A model generated the notes under the pieces. That model made no database searches, was not told the DNA's origin, and was given only the letters and a program-made list of their open reading frames with translations. A stretch of DNA of 64,000 bases from Silurus meridionalis (taxonomy: Eukaryota > Chordata > Actinopteri > Siluriformes > Siluridae): assembly GCF_014805685.1 (NCBI RefSeq), contig NC_060899.1, forward strand, positions 10,540,454 through 10,604,453. The letters are read 5' to 3'. Shown here piece by piece: positions 13,520-23,913 of this stretch; position 1 is the stretch's first letter, and each line of letters begins with the position of its first letter. Both the position numbers and the translations under genes were made by a program.

Positions 13520-13551
<32 letters not shown>
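13520..13551. repeat. TC microsatellite
   Basis: Dinucleotide CT run. Confidence 0.9.
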
Positions 13552-13554
<3 letters not shown>

Positions 13555-13702
13555 TCCTCTCAGTGGACATGCCCCTGTTTAGCCTGAGAGATTCTGACAA
13601 GGCGTTGTGCATGCAGCCGGAATTCTTGACCTATTTCTTAATGAGTGAACAGTACAAAATGTGTTCTGGGGGACCGTGTTTTTGCTGCCCTGTACAAACT
13701 TG

Positions 13703-13809
<107 letters not shown>

Positions 13810-13995
13810 AGAGGATATTCCAATGACATTATTATCGATACAGATTATTTATGCTATGCTAGTAAACTAGTAACTCACGACACTTGGCACTTTAACCTTC
13901 AATTTTCCTTGTGGGGAGCAGGTTCATTTTCTTAAAACTGTCAGATGTTGCTCTTTTTCATTTAGTCCCCATGACCATATAACAACACGTCGTCG

Positions 13996-13996
<1 letters not shown>

Positions 13997-14047
<51 letters not shown>
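13997..14047. repeat. AC microsatellite
   Basis: Uninterrupted AC run. Confidence 0.93.
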
Positions 14048-14049
<2 letters not shown>

Positions 14050-14249
14050 TTCACACTTGTGATGGAGATGTTTGTTTCTGTGTGTGAATATAGTGTCTAG
14101 TTTTTTTATGTGTCTGGTCATGCCTCCTTCATCGCTTCATGGCCATGCTGTTTATCTGAATTCTCACCAGCCCAGCTGTCACAACAGAGATCTTTATCAC
14201 CCTGACCCTTAGTTGCTATTCTCTCTAGTACAGAGAACATGACTCATGG

Positions 14250-14252
<3 letters not shown>

Positions 14253-14295
<43 letters not shown>
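14253..14295. repeat. GT microsatellite
   Basis: Uninterrupted GT run. Confidence 0.93.
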
Positions 14296-14301
<6 letters not shown>

Positions 14302-14756
14302 GCTACATATTTGTTCGTGCACCAAACAGTGTTTTGTTGATAACAGAGCTGACTCTTCCTCAGTCTGCCGAGTGGACTTTAGCTGCCCTTTTCACCACTG
14401 TTCGGGCTTTATCTACAGGAAAGGTTGTAGGCATTGTGCTGGGATAATTTGTCTATAACACTACTGTCACTTTAAGTCATGACCCCAGAGCTGAGTTTCA
14501 CTTTAATTAGGCTTGTAACATTGAAGCTGATAATTGGGAGCTGGTAGGTCACAGAAGTCATCAGGTCAAACCAGAGCTTGGGCTGCAGAACTGTTCATGT
14601 TCTCCTTGTGTCTAAGTGGGTTTCTTTTGTGTTTTTTGGGTTTCCTTCTACTGCCATTGTAGAAAGTGGTTTATCTACAGTAAATCAACCACATACATAA
14701 CCAGGGTAAATTAGTTGTGGAAAAAAAAAGGAATAAGTGAATGCATATTAAATAAA

Positions 14757-14778
14757 TGGATGGATGGATGGATGGATG
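14757..14778. repeat. TGGA tetranucleotide repeat
   Basis: About five and a half units; the same motif recurs at 34508. Confidence 0.85.
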
Positions 14779-15142
14779 TGGGAAGCATCTTGGTTGGAAA
14801 GAGCAAGTGTGCAGATTTATACATATAATTGCAGAGATATTTACACATTTTGAAGTTTTGCTCTGTGGCAATCTTGTTGTATAATTATTCAGAATTATTG
14901 CCACCCTTGTTAAAATGTGTAAGTCATGAGACTTCTTATGTTTTAATAATAACCGTCCACTGAAAATCGTACACCAAAAATATGAGAAATGTAACCTTTT
15001 ATATGAAGTAAATTTATTCTAAGAAAAATACCTTATTAAAATGGATTCTTAGCAGAACCATGAAAATGAATCCTAGAAAACTTTATGAACAAATATTTTT
15101 TTACAGAAACATGCCAGGGAGCTGTCTTTGTGATTCTGTGAA

Positions 15143-15203
<61 letters not shown>

Positions 15204-15247
15204 GCTAGCTAGCTAGCTAGCTAGCTAGCTAGCTAGCTAGCTAGCTA
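15143..15247. repeat. Compound tetranucleotide tract, ATCT then AGCT
   Basis: (ATCT)n runs to about 15201 and then switches to (AGCT)n to about 15247 by one base per unit. The AGCT half is self-complementary. Confidence 0.93.
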
Positions 15248-15984
15248 TCGTCTGAGAGATAAAATCCTAAGTAACTAAGGCCAAGAAGCCTTTCCTGGTT
15301 TAGTGTGGTTTAATTTCCTGGTATGCATTATGCAGCCATTTATAAACTGTACACTAGAGAACAGCTCAATAGAAGAATTGGTCCTTTGTAACCAAAAGCC
15401 TAGTTTATCTTTGACAGCCTTTATTATCTTGCGTGCTAATTTGCCATTACAGTGAGGCCATTTTAGACTGATAGCCACAGGGTCAAAGATGTCAAATATA
15501 AACATAGCACAGAAAGCAAAAATCAATGCACATATACTCCACATCCAAAACTCAAATCCAAGCATGGATGTACTGTTAAAAAAGAAATGCTTGCTAAAAC
15601 ATGCAGTGTGTTTTGAGCTTATCTGTCAGCAGTGGATTGTTGGCATGATTATCACAAAAATAATAAACTAAAATGTAATTAAACACTTTAACAGACTTTA
15701 GAAACAGACAACAAACCAACTTATTTAACTCATAGCAATTACCCTACCTTAACCAAGATAAACTTTTACAATGAAAGTTTGACTGCCGGAAATGCAAAAT
15801 ACTGACTATTAATCTATCAAATAATGTCACATTAGTTGTGTGGTCTTGCTTCTTTTGTCTGTCATCATTTTTTATTTGCATTAGTCTAAAGCAGACTGTT
15901 GATAATAGACTATAGAATAGAAAAAGAAAATAGACAACTTTGACAACTGAAAAAGACTAACATTATTATCCATGTATTACCTTA

Positions 15985-16065
15985 AATATCAAATCAAATC
16001 AAATCAATTTTTATTTGTCACATACACATACATACAGAGTACGGCATGCAGTGAAATGCTTTGGT
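15985..16065. repeat. Dispersed fish repeat fragment
   Basis: AAATCAAATCAAATCAATTT followed by TATTTGTCACATACACATAC and GCAGTGAAATGC is a string I recall as very common in fish genomes, probably the tail of a transposable element. No borders are visible. Confidence 0.4.
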
Positions 16066-16235
16066 AGTTGTTATTAAACTGTACACTCAAATGAGCAAAT
16101 ATGTAAAACAGTGATGCTGAAATAGTTGAAAGAATTTATTTAGCCAAACTCAAGATCATGGGCCATATATAGCCTGCTCCCCCATTTCATTCACAAGACC
16201 GATGTGAACTTGCAAATAAAGGGTGCATAGTATAG

Positions 16236-16243
16236 TATTATAC
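16236..16243. repeat. Left target-site duplication of hAT element
   Basis: TATTATAC, identical to 17190-17197. The preceding base G (16235) also matches position 17189, so the border is uncertain by one base. Confidence 0.8.
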
Positions 16244-17189
16244 CAGTGGCGGGCGGTCAGGGTCAGCAAAGCCTTCTCAAACCTGGCCTAAAAACTATCA
16301 GAAGCACTGACCTACATTTACAACCTAAATTCTAATAATTGTTCCATGTAATTGTATACATTTTTCCCAACAGTTTATTCTCTTCATTTTTTCTTGGCTG
16401 CACTGAATCCAGTACGTGTATGTGGATGTTAGATCTTTTGTCCAATCAGATTTCAGCCTCTATGTGTTAATACTGTGTTAATTAATGAGTTAATACTGCT
16501 GGCTCTTTGACAATAGAGAATATTTAGAATGGGTCTGTTTGTATAACCAATCAGATTTCATATTCGCCTCACAGAATAGCGTCAGCATTTTTTCCGTCCT
16601 CTGAATGGCTGATCAGAAGGAAACTGTTAGAGTCATGTTAGACTGCCAAAATACGTGTGTAGCGCTCTGCACACATTAATACATCTGAGATAGACTTTTT
16701 ACACCTACGGAGAAAGAGAAATTTATTTGGTCTCGGACATACTTAAAAATTAATTTTTTAAGGTCGGCCAACCCTGAAGCTAGCTAGCTTGTTCACCGCT
16801 TCCAGACCAGTGAATACGAGTGGTACCACTGACTTACAGCCTCTGAGGAGTGACGCAAATTATGAGTCTGCCTCTCTGTGAGTAGGTTACATTTTAATGT
16901 TTTTGTCATGTAATTAGACAAATATTGATTCTGAACTGCTCCAGATGATGTAGGTGCACAGTTGCGGTTGTAGTGTAGAGGTTTGGAGTCTTAACTGGGT
17001 TTCTTGCTTTAGTAAAATGGTATTCACCCTCCATTTGTGAAATCTCTCGCTCTCTGTAATACCACGCGTTGTTAAATTGCGTTTTTGTATAGTATTGATG
17101 GTTTCTATAATCGCGATGTGATAGTGGTGGTATTAAGTCAGGTAAGTCCTCACTGAAGGCCCAGGTACCGAATGCACAGGGCACTACTG
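16244..17189. mobile_element. Non-autonomous or decayed hAT transposon with 8-bp target duplication
   Basis: The element begins CAGTGGCGGGCGGTCAGGG and ends with the imperfect inverted form (reverse complement of the right end starts CAGTAGTGCCCTG). CAG...CTG termini are typical of hAT elements. It is flanked by the exact 8-bp direct repeat TATTATAC at 16236-16243 and 17190-17197, the expected hAT target-site duplication. It is 946 bp long. Internal frames (around 16740-16850) show only broken protein-like stretches, so it carries no working transposase. The preserved duplication suggests a fairly recent insertion compared with the Tc1 remnants. Confidence 0.8.
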
Positions 17190-17197
17190 TATTATAC
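17190..17197. repeat. Right target-site duplication of hAT element
   Basis: TATTATAC, the partner of 16236-16243. Confidence 0.8.
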
Positions 17198-17256
17198 AAG
17201 TAATATTTGATGGAACTATTATACAAGATATATATGATGGACATTCTTATACCTTT

Positions 17257-17469
17257 TGAATCTGGTTTCCCTCAATGATTCTTCCTCATACCAGCTCAAA
17301 GATTTTTTCCTTACCACATTAATCTGGCTTACTTATTAGGGATATAAATAAACTTATAAGGAACAAACTTACAGGCACTAAACGTATACATTCATATCTC
17401 TATAAAGCTGCTTTCGGACAATGTGCATTGTTAAAAACCCATACAAATGAAGCTGAATTGAATTGAATA
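17257..17469 (+). repeat. Retroelement-tail-like dispersed repeat, copy 1
   Basis: It starts TGAATCTGGTTTCCCTCAAT, continues through TTCTTCCTCATACCAGC and ATCTGGCTTACTTATTAGGG, and ends AAAGCTGCTTTCGGACAATG with an ACAAATGAAGCTGAATTG run. This is an abundant fish repeat that I recall as the 3' end of a retroelement; the class is not certain. Related pieces lie at 30515, 52320 and 61703. Confidence 0.6.
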
Positions 17470-18833
17470 TTTAATATCTGTAATTCACACCAAACGTGCC
17501 TGTAGTCTGTACACGGTATAGTGTGAATTGGCTCACTTCTCACATGGCTGACAAACTGGTTAAAATTGATGCAAATCAGGCCTGAAAAAAAAAAAATTTA
17601 AATACACATCAAATGTTGACCTTTAAAGTGTCTCATCTCCAAATTGTGAAATGATTCACCTGGTGTAAACACAAGAAGAAAAGATGGAATACATTGAAAG
17701 TTTTTTTATAGCAGTGATATAAAGATTGTGTTCTTAATAAATCTCTTTCTTTTTCTACAAACATACCTTTTGACTTTATGCTAATAGTGTTTATTGAAGG
17801 AATACATGGTAATGCATTAAGAAAATTAATAGCCTAAGTTTATGGCATTTCAAGGACTCAGAAAAATGCTGATGTGGCTCGAGCAGAAGTTGTGTTTTAC
17901 ACTGTTGGTTTTGCGAGGAAGACAAAAACATGATCTATTTGCCTCATTTAAAAATCAACTTGTCATGTCTCTTGTAATTGATACTGAAACAAAGAATAAT
18001 TGTTCAGTTCGTCAATTAAAAAAATAGTTAACTGATTGATTATAAATCGAAATAATTATTGCATCCTTGCCAGGAGTGCTGAGAACTGCTGGTGTGTTTT
18101 TGTCATGGCTTGTGCCTTGAAGCAGCAAGAGTATATATAGGAGCAGATACAGAGAGGGTGAGACAGAGATAAAGAGAGTGAAAAAATGAATGGCTGGAAA
18201 ATGGTTAGCATGCACTCTTTGCCATTGAGAAATGCACAGCTCATGTCTTGATATTTCTGCCCTGCAGCTGCCAACTTGCCAAAACAAAGCCTTTTGTCTC
18301 GATCTGCACTTTGGCAGACGGAAAAGAAGATGGTAAATGGAAAAAAAAAAAAAAACACTGAGAAGGACAGAGCTAGTGGACCATGATGGGGCATGCACAC
18401 ACTATGGCCAGTCCTTAGGGAAGACTAACGGTCCTACGAAAACAAAAACAATGTGGTTCCTAAGCTGAGCCAGTGCCAGAGCAACTGTGCAGCCCTCTGT
18501 TTCTTTTTCAGCTGTAGCCACTTGTTTAAAGCAGTAGCCACTGCCTCAAAGCTCTCATGGGCCCTTGCGGCCTTTATTAAGATGTTAATGGAATTGCCTT
18601 CATGACAAACATTTCCATGGGATGGATTCACTCACCATGGTCATTCTTCAGTGCCTCAGTCTGCCTGCCACATTCAATACATCAGCTCCTTTTAAACAAC
18701 AGGTTCTTCACCCATTCATGTTCGCTCACTATAGTCGTGTGCTTCTCTTTTCTTCTCTGTTTTTCTTTCTCTGACTTTCTCCTCTGCTGTTTTTCCCCTT
18801 TCACACCCTCTGTCTGTGTTCTATCCTTTCTTG

Positions 18834-19030
18834 GCGTAGTGGTAGCCCAGTGGTTAAGGCTGATCAGATTGTCATGAGTTTTAGTTTGTGGTTGGACTCT
18901 TGAGCAATGCCCTTTACCCTCTGTACTCCGAGAAACTGGATCATGCTGACGGATCAGTTCCCTACTAAACTAGGATATTTGAAGAAAAGAGCTTCACGTT
19001 GCTGTTTCTGAATATAATAAATAAAGGCTA
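18834..19030 (+). mobile_element. tRNA-derived SINE, older copy
   Basis: It contains an A-box-like TAGCCCAGTGGTTAAGG (18843-18859) and the conserved CTTGAGCAATGCCCTTTACC block (18899-18918). It ends in GAAGAAAAGAGCTTCACG and AATAAATAAAGGC, a 3' tail typical of this fish SINE family as I recall it. The B box is mutated. It is a decayed copy. Confidence 0.75.
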
Positions 19031-19861
19031 TCCATTTCTATAATCCTCTACTTTAATGTTTTTATTTCTTACTTATAGTTATTCCTTTCTCCCTATCTCT
19101 AGTATTCCCTTTTCTATCCTTATAGTTTTGGATCTCATTGTGGATCTGAGTGGTGAAAAGAACCCATATATAGCTAAATAGATTACAAATACATATAATA
19201 CTTTTCCCATCATGCTCTTCACCATAGTTCAGCTTGACTATGATGCAACTCCAGACTCTGTGACAGTAGATTGTAAATTTTGGATCTGAAAATAAAAAGG
19301 CTTTTAAAATCTAACATTGCAAAGGGAAACTCTCATCATCTTTTTGTCTTGCACAAACCACTAAAACTGTCTAGTCTACCAGTTCACCCAAGACTGCATT
19401 ACATTCACACTGCTATAAAAAAAAAAAAAAACAAGGACCTTATACTTTTCCATTATAAAGCAGTGCTCTTTTGTGATTTCTGAAAGTCTTTGCCTTCTCT
19501 CAGCATGACACTTTCTCTTAAAGTATGTTTAAATTTAACACCAACTCTGACAGCATCTATAATCAATTAGTTCATGCTGTAGCTGTGTGATGTGTCTTAT
19601 TGTCTGCCTATGGAAGTTGACAGTAAGTGAGCAACAAAAGAATAAAGAGTGAGAGCTCCAGGGTGGGTGGGATGGGATCGGGTATGAGTGTGTGTATGGA
19701 GGGGGTAGAAGGGGACACACGGGGTGTCAGGAGATCCAGATGGGCATCTGCTCTTGACAGACAGTGTGTGTGGCCTGACAGTGTGTGTGTGTATAGCCTG
19801 AGAAAAGAAGAGGGCACAAGCATAGGTAGGGGTTCGGGGTCCATGTTGCCCACTTGTGAAC

Positions 19862-19876
19862 GTTGCCATGGTTACC
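19862..19876. promoter_or_regulatory. RFX X-box-like motif in intron 1
   Basis: GTTGCCATGGTTACC is a near-perfect inverted pair of RFX half-sites (GTTGCC and the complement of GGTTAC, two-base spacing). It lies in a GC-richer patch (19620-20020) inside an AT-rich intron, with a CCAAT-containing GGCCAATTAC at about 19961 and a G-rich run just downstream. Binding is inferred from the motif only. Confidence 0.4.
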
Positions 19877-19995
19877 AGGAGGAGGCGCGGTGCTTGTCTA
19901 GTCCACTTGTTGGAAAGCAATAGAAAGATGTGCCAAAGGCTATTCTGTGCTGCCAGCGTAGGCCAATTACAACCCATCTCTTTCACTGCGCCGAA

Positions 19996-20019
19996 GGGGC
20001 GGGGGAGGGGGGGGGGGGG
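19996..20019 (+). other. G-rich run, G-quadruplex candidate
   Basis: GGGGCGGGGGAGGGG continues into an unbroken G run to about 20019. There are enough G-tracts with one-base loops to form a quadruplex on the + (transcribed-sense) strand. It also contains an SP1-type GGGGCGGGG. Confidence 0.6.
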
Positions 20020-21905
20020 TCTACATTCTAGACTTGCTGAAATATTCGTATAAATTAATGAGTAATCAATTGAATTTGTATTTTGGTTTATTTATATAAC
20101 AAATATTGGTGGGTTGTGACAGAGCAGCTATAAAAATAAAATCTGGATGTAGGTTAAGATCCCTAACAAGCAACCAAGTGGAGGAGAAACGCTTCCTGAG
20201 ATGTTTGACAGGAACTTTTCTCAAAAGGAAATCCAGTCTCTTCTAGGTGACTCTCTGGGATTATAAATCATTATTCTTTGAAAACCTTGCACTATAGAAC
20301 CAAAATATACTAAGTGTGATGAATTTTTTTTTAAATACGAGTCCTGGGATGAGTATGGGGCAGCTGTTCTTAGATATAAATCTTCAGTATCCAGGATGAG
20401 TCTTGTGCAACTGTGTCCCACTAGGGTGTCCTTGTGGGACAATGCACTGCAGCACAATGTGAGTCAGTAAAAAGAATGAATCAGGCGGAACTGGAGGGCG
20501 AGAGAGCGGAGCATCACGTACCGACATCACATCAGCTATAATCAAACTTTTGCTTTTTGTGTCCTTTTCCATTGATTTGTAGTGTCATTAAATTAATCAG
20601 AGGATGCACGTTAAGTGCACATTTCGTTCCAGTCCATCAGGTGTGCGTTGTCATGTGCTGACAAGAACGACTCCTTTGTTGTGGGAAGGTAATTGCTTTT
20701 AACCTTCCTTTACCTACGGGCACATACGTGTACCCACCTGCACCCAAGCCACTGGCTTTGTTACAATTCTCAAGCCAACCGTGGCCTTATCAGCTTAGAT
20801 AGCTCGTCATTCCTGTCGGGAGGCAGGCGCCTTAACACATCCTCTCCGCCACAGCTGGGAAAAGGCAGAGATAAGCCTCCAAAATTCATTCCTGGGCCAG
20901 ATAGCAGACACAGCCCCCTCAGATGGAAGAGAAAGAGTGTAAGGAAGAAAAATAGGAGAAGTAAAGGATAGGGGAGAGCAAGAGAGACACAGAGAGAAAT
21001 GATTGCTCCGTCATCCAGATAAACATTTTTCTAAAGTGTCAAGCAAAACAATCCTGAAACCGAAGCCATGATGAAAGACCTTGCAACTCTCAAGTTAAAA
21101 ACTTGAAAATGACATGTCCTTGCTTCACACTCCAATCATGCCCCTGTTAAGTGCTGCTTCAATCTAGAATGCAAGGGCACAGCAATTACAGACACAAGAA
21201 TCAACGTTTAAAGTACTGGATGCTGTTTAAAAACGCAGGCCCGGCTGGTACAATGAGGGGCATTTTCAACATGAGGGGCAAGCAACTTCAATTGTTCCTT
21301 ACATTTTCCTCTTGTGTTTATCATTCATCATTTTATTCTGAAAGCCCAGGAGAGTGCAATAAGACTAGATTGTGCTTCATGAGCCATGTTGAATGTATGA
21401 CTAGATGTTTTTAAAGTTGGACTAGAGCTAGACAAAACTGATGATATCCCACAGCACTGAGGTTTCTGTGTGTTTTTTTCCGACTGGTTCATGTCTACAT
21501 GACCTCAAAAAGAAACAAATGCCGTTTGCTTACTGAAATATTAAGCAATATGAAATATTTAGAAACACAGTTGACAATTACCAAAGAAAATCTCTCACAA
21601 GCCCTGTGTATTTTTAACCCTAAATAACCAACCTTCTATTACTGACATGATCTGTGTATCTTTCATGTGCAGCAGATCTCTGAATACAGTTTATTATTAT
21701 TTTATTTGTGTGTGAGAATAAAGGAAATATAAAGCCTAAATAAAACGTTTCTATTAGAAATTATTTGACAAAACATACCCAAACGGTTATTAGAATATTT
21801 GCACTGTATCTCCAGTTTTCTCTACAGACAATGCCTGCAATATGTACTCCACATATTTAGTCTCATCACGCTTTTTTCTGGCTTCCAAACAAAATAATCC
21901 CAATG

Positions 21906-21906
<1 letters not shown>

Positions 21907-21937
<31 letters not shown>
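21907..21937. repeat. CA microsatellite
   Basis: Uninterrupted CA run. Confidence 0.9.
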
Positions 21938-21939
<2 letters not shown>

Positions 21940-22862
21940 ATGCTACATATGTTCCCCCTAAAACCCTGTTTTAAAAACATGTATTACATGAGGGTGGCTA
22001 AAAACTTGATCTCTTATGTCTGAAATTGTTGGTTCCACTACTCTGCATGTAGTTTAGCAACAGAAACCTTGTAGGCCTTGTAAGAGTGCCCCAACAGATT
22101 TAATACCAAGGCTCCTCCGGTGTCAGGATGAATGAAACGGGCTACATGACAGCAACATCTCCCATCAGCCTTGTGTGTCTGCTTCCGCACAAGCGGCATA
22201 ATTACGAACATAGATGTTTGACTCTTAAGTCACAGGAAATAAATAATCAAATGGTGACACAATGTGTAATTCACAGATCAACATCAATGTAGGTCAATCA
22301 AGCTTATTTCCCTTCGTGTTTATAGGGAGCAATGGGTTAGGGTATCTAAGACAATTTTAAGTGTGACGGCACTGAGAGGCTTGGCAGAGGACTGCAGAGT
22401 CCTGTGTTGTCCGCTGAGATGCTGATTAAATATGACTGTGTCGGAATTGCTGCCTACAGAGAAAGATAGGAAAAGAAACAGAGAGAAAGAAAGACAGGCA
22501 GACAGTGAGAGAAGGGGAAGTTGTGGAAGATAAGGAAAGACAGATATGGATAGAAGTGTGTTGGGCAAGTTTTTACTTGAAAGATGTGACTGACTGTATT
22601 CTCATGTTTCTGTGTGTAACAGTCGTGGATCACCGGATCACCTACTAATGCTCTTAAATGCTTAAACATAAAAGGTGAGAGCATGTCATTTCCTTGCTTT
22701 ATCAATGTCATGCTTTAGCTTTAGGGTTATGATAACTCAGAGCACCACTGGATCATTCTGCCTTTTTTTAGTGGTTATAATACTGATTATTTTTTCCTTT
22801 ATTTTTTTTATTCAGGTGGCTGTCTTTTTTCTTTCTAAAATAAAGATACATAGCAGACATAA

Positions 22863-22978
22863 TTGCACAGCTGAGCTTTAGGGGTCCTGATCAAAGATTG
22901 CTCAGTGGTGCTGGGATTAGAACTTACAACCATTTAGGCAGGATCCCAAATTTTTAACCACTGAACCACCGTTATCCT
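22863..22978 (-). mobile_element. tRNA-derived SINE fragment, minus strand
   Basis: Read on the minus strand it begins AACGGTGGTTCAGTGGTTAA (the A-box region), followed by a B-box-like GTTCTAATCCCAGCACCA and a GAGCAATC block. It is truncated at its 3' end near 22863. Confidence 0.65.
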
Positions 22979-23240
22979 GAATGCCTGCTGTCTCTGGCTT
23001 TAAATTATAAGCCTTACTTGGCACAAAATAGGAATGCAGAGAAATGATTCCAGCTCTGCTTTCTGAGAATTAAGATATATGCTTTTCTGTTGTTTGGGTA
23101 AAAGAGAGAATTCTGTGCTGTGGACCAGTTCAGAGGTGAAATAAGTGAGCTGCAGGTCTTTTACATGAGGTCTTTATACAAATTGGCCGAGTCTGAAATG
23201 TTAATGTTATATTTTATTATTATATAAGAAAATTATAATG

Positions 23241-23290
23241 TATTATATTATATTATATTATATTATATTATATTATATTATATTATATTA
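23241..23290. repeat. TATTA pentanucleotide repeat
   Basis: About ten exact five-base units. Confidence 0.92.
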
Positions 23291-23657
23291 AATTATAAAG
23301 TAATGTTGTATTTCCATTTCATCAGTGCCTAGTTATTTTCATATTTCTGAACAAATCTGTCAATTACAGGCTTTGTCAAGGTATTTAGTTAGCCATGCTG
23401 GGGAAAAAAAACGCTTTTCATGACATAGGGGATTACAAATGCATTATCTTTCCTCATTAGCCCGCTTGCATGTATCATCAGCATGTATTTTTTTTTTTTC
23501 TTTCATATCTGGCAATTAAAAGCTTGTAACAGTGTTTTTTTTTTTTTTTTGTGTGTGTGTGTGTGTGTTTTACTTTTTCCATTCTTCAGCTCCCAGTTCC
23601 TCCTAAGCTGAGTTGTCTTGGCAGGAAGGTAAAACGAGAGAATGTAAAGTGGGAGGG

Positions 23658-23660
<3 letters not shown>

Positions 23661-23709
<49 letters not shown>
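23661..23709. repeat. TG microsatellite
   Basis: Uninterrupted TG run followed by a short GA run. A shorter TG run is at 23551-23568. Confidence 0.93.
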
Positions 23710-23720
<11 letters not shown>

Positions 23721-23847
23721 TATGTCTTGCAGCAGGGATATTAGTATGCCCTCCACTGTCAAGCCTGCTATCAGTTCCTGCATTGCCCTTTCCCCAATGC
23801 TATTTACAGGACTTTGGCAGATACCCAGTATGTTAATACATTAATGG

Positions 23848-23848
<1 letters not shown>

Positions 23849-23910
<62 letters not shown>
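23849..23910. repeat. CA microsatellite
   Basis: Uninterrupted CA run, complementary in sense to the TG tract 140 bp upstream. Confidence 0.94.

Positions 23911-23913
<3 letters not shown>

Noticed and set aside
16906..17244. 112-codon minus-strand ORF
   Set aside because: It runs through the right end of the hAT element into flanking DNA and matches no transposase block.
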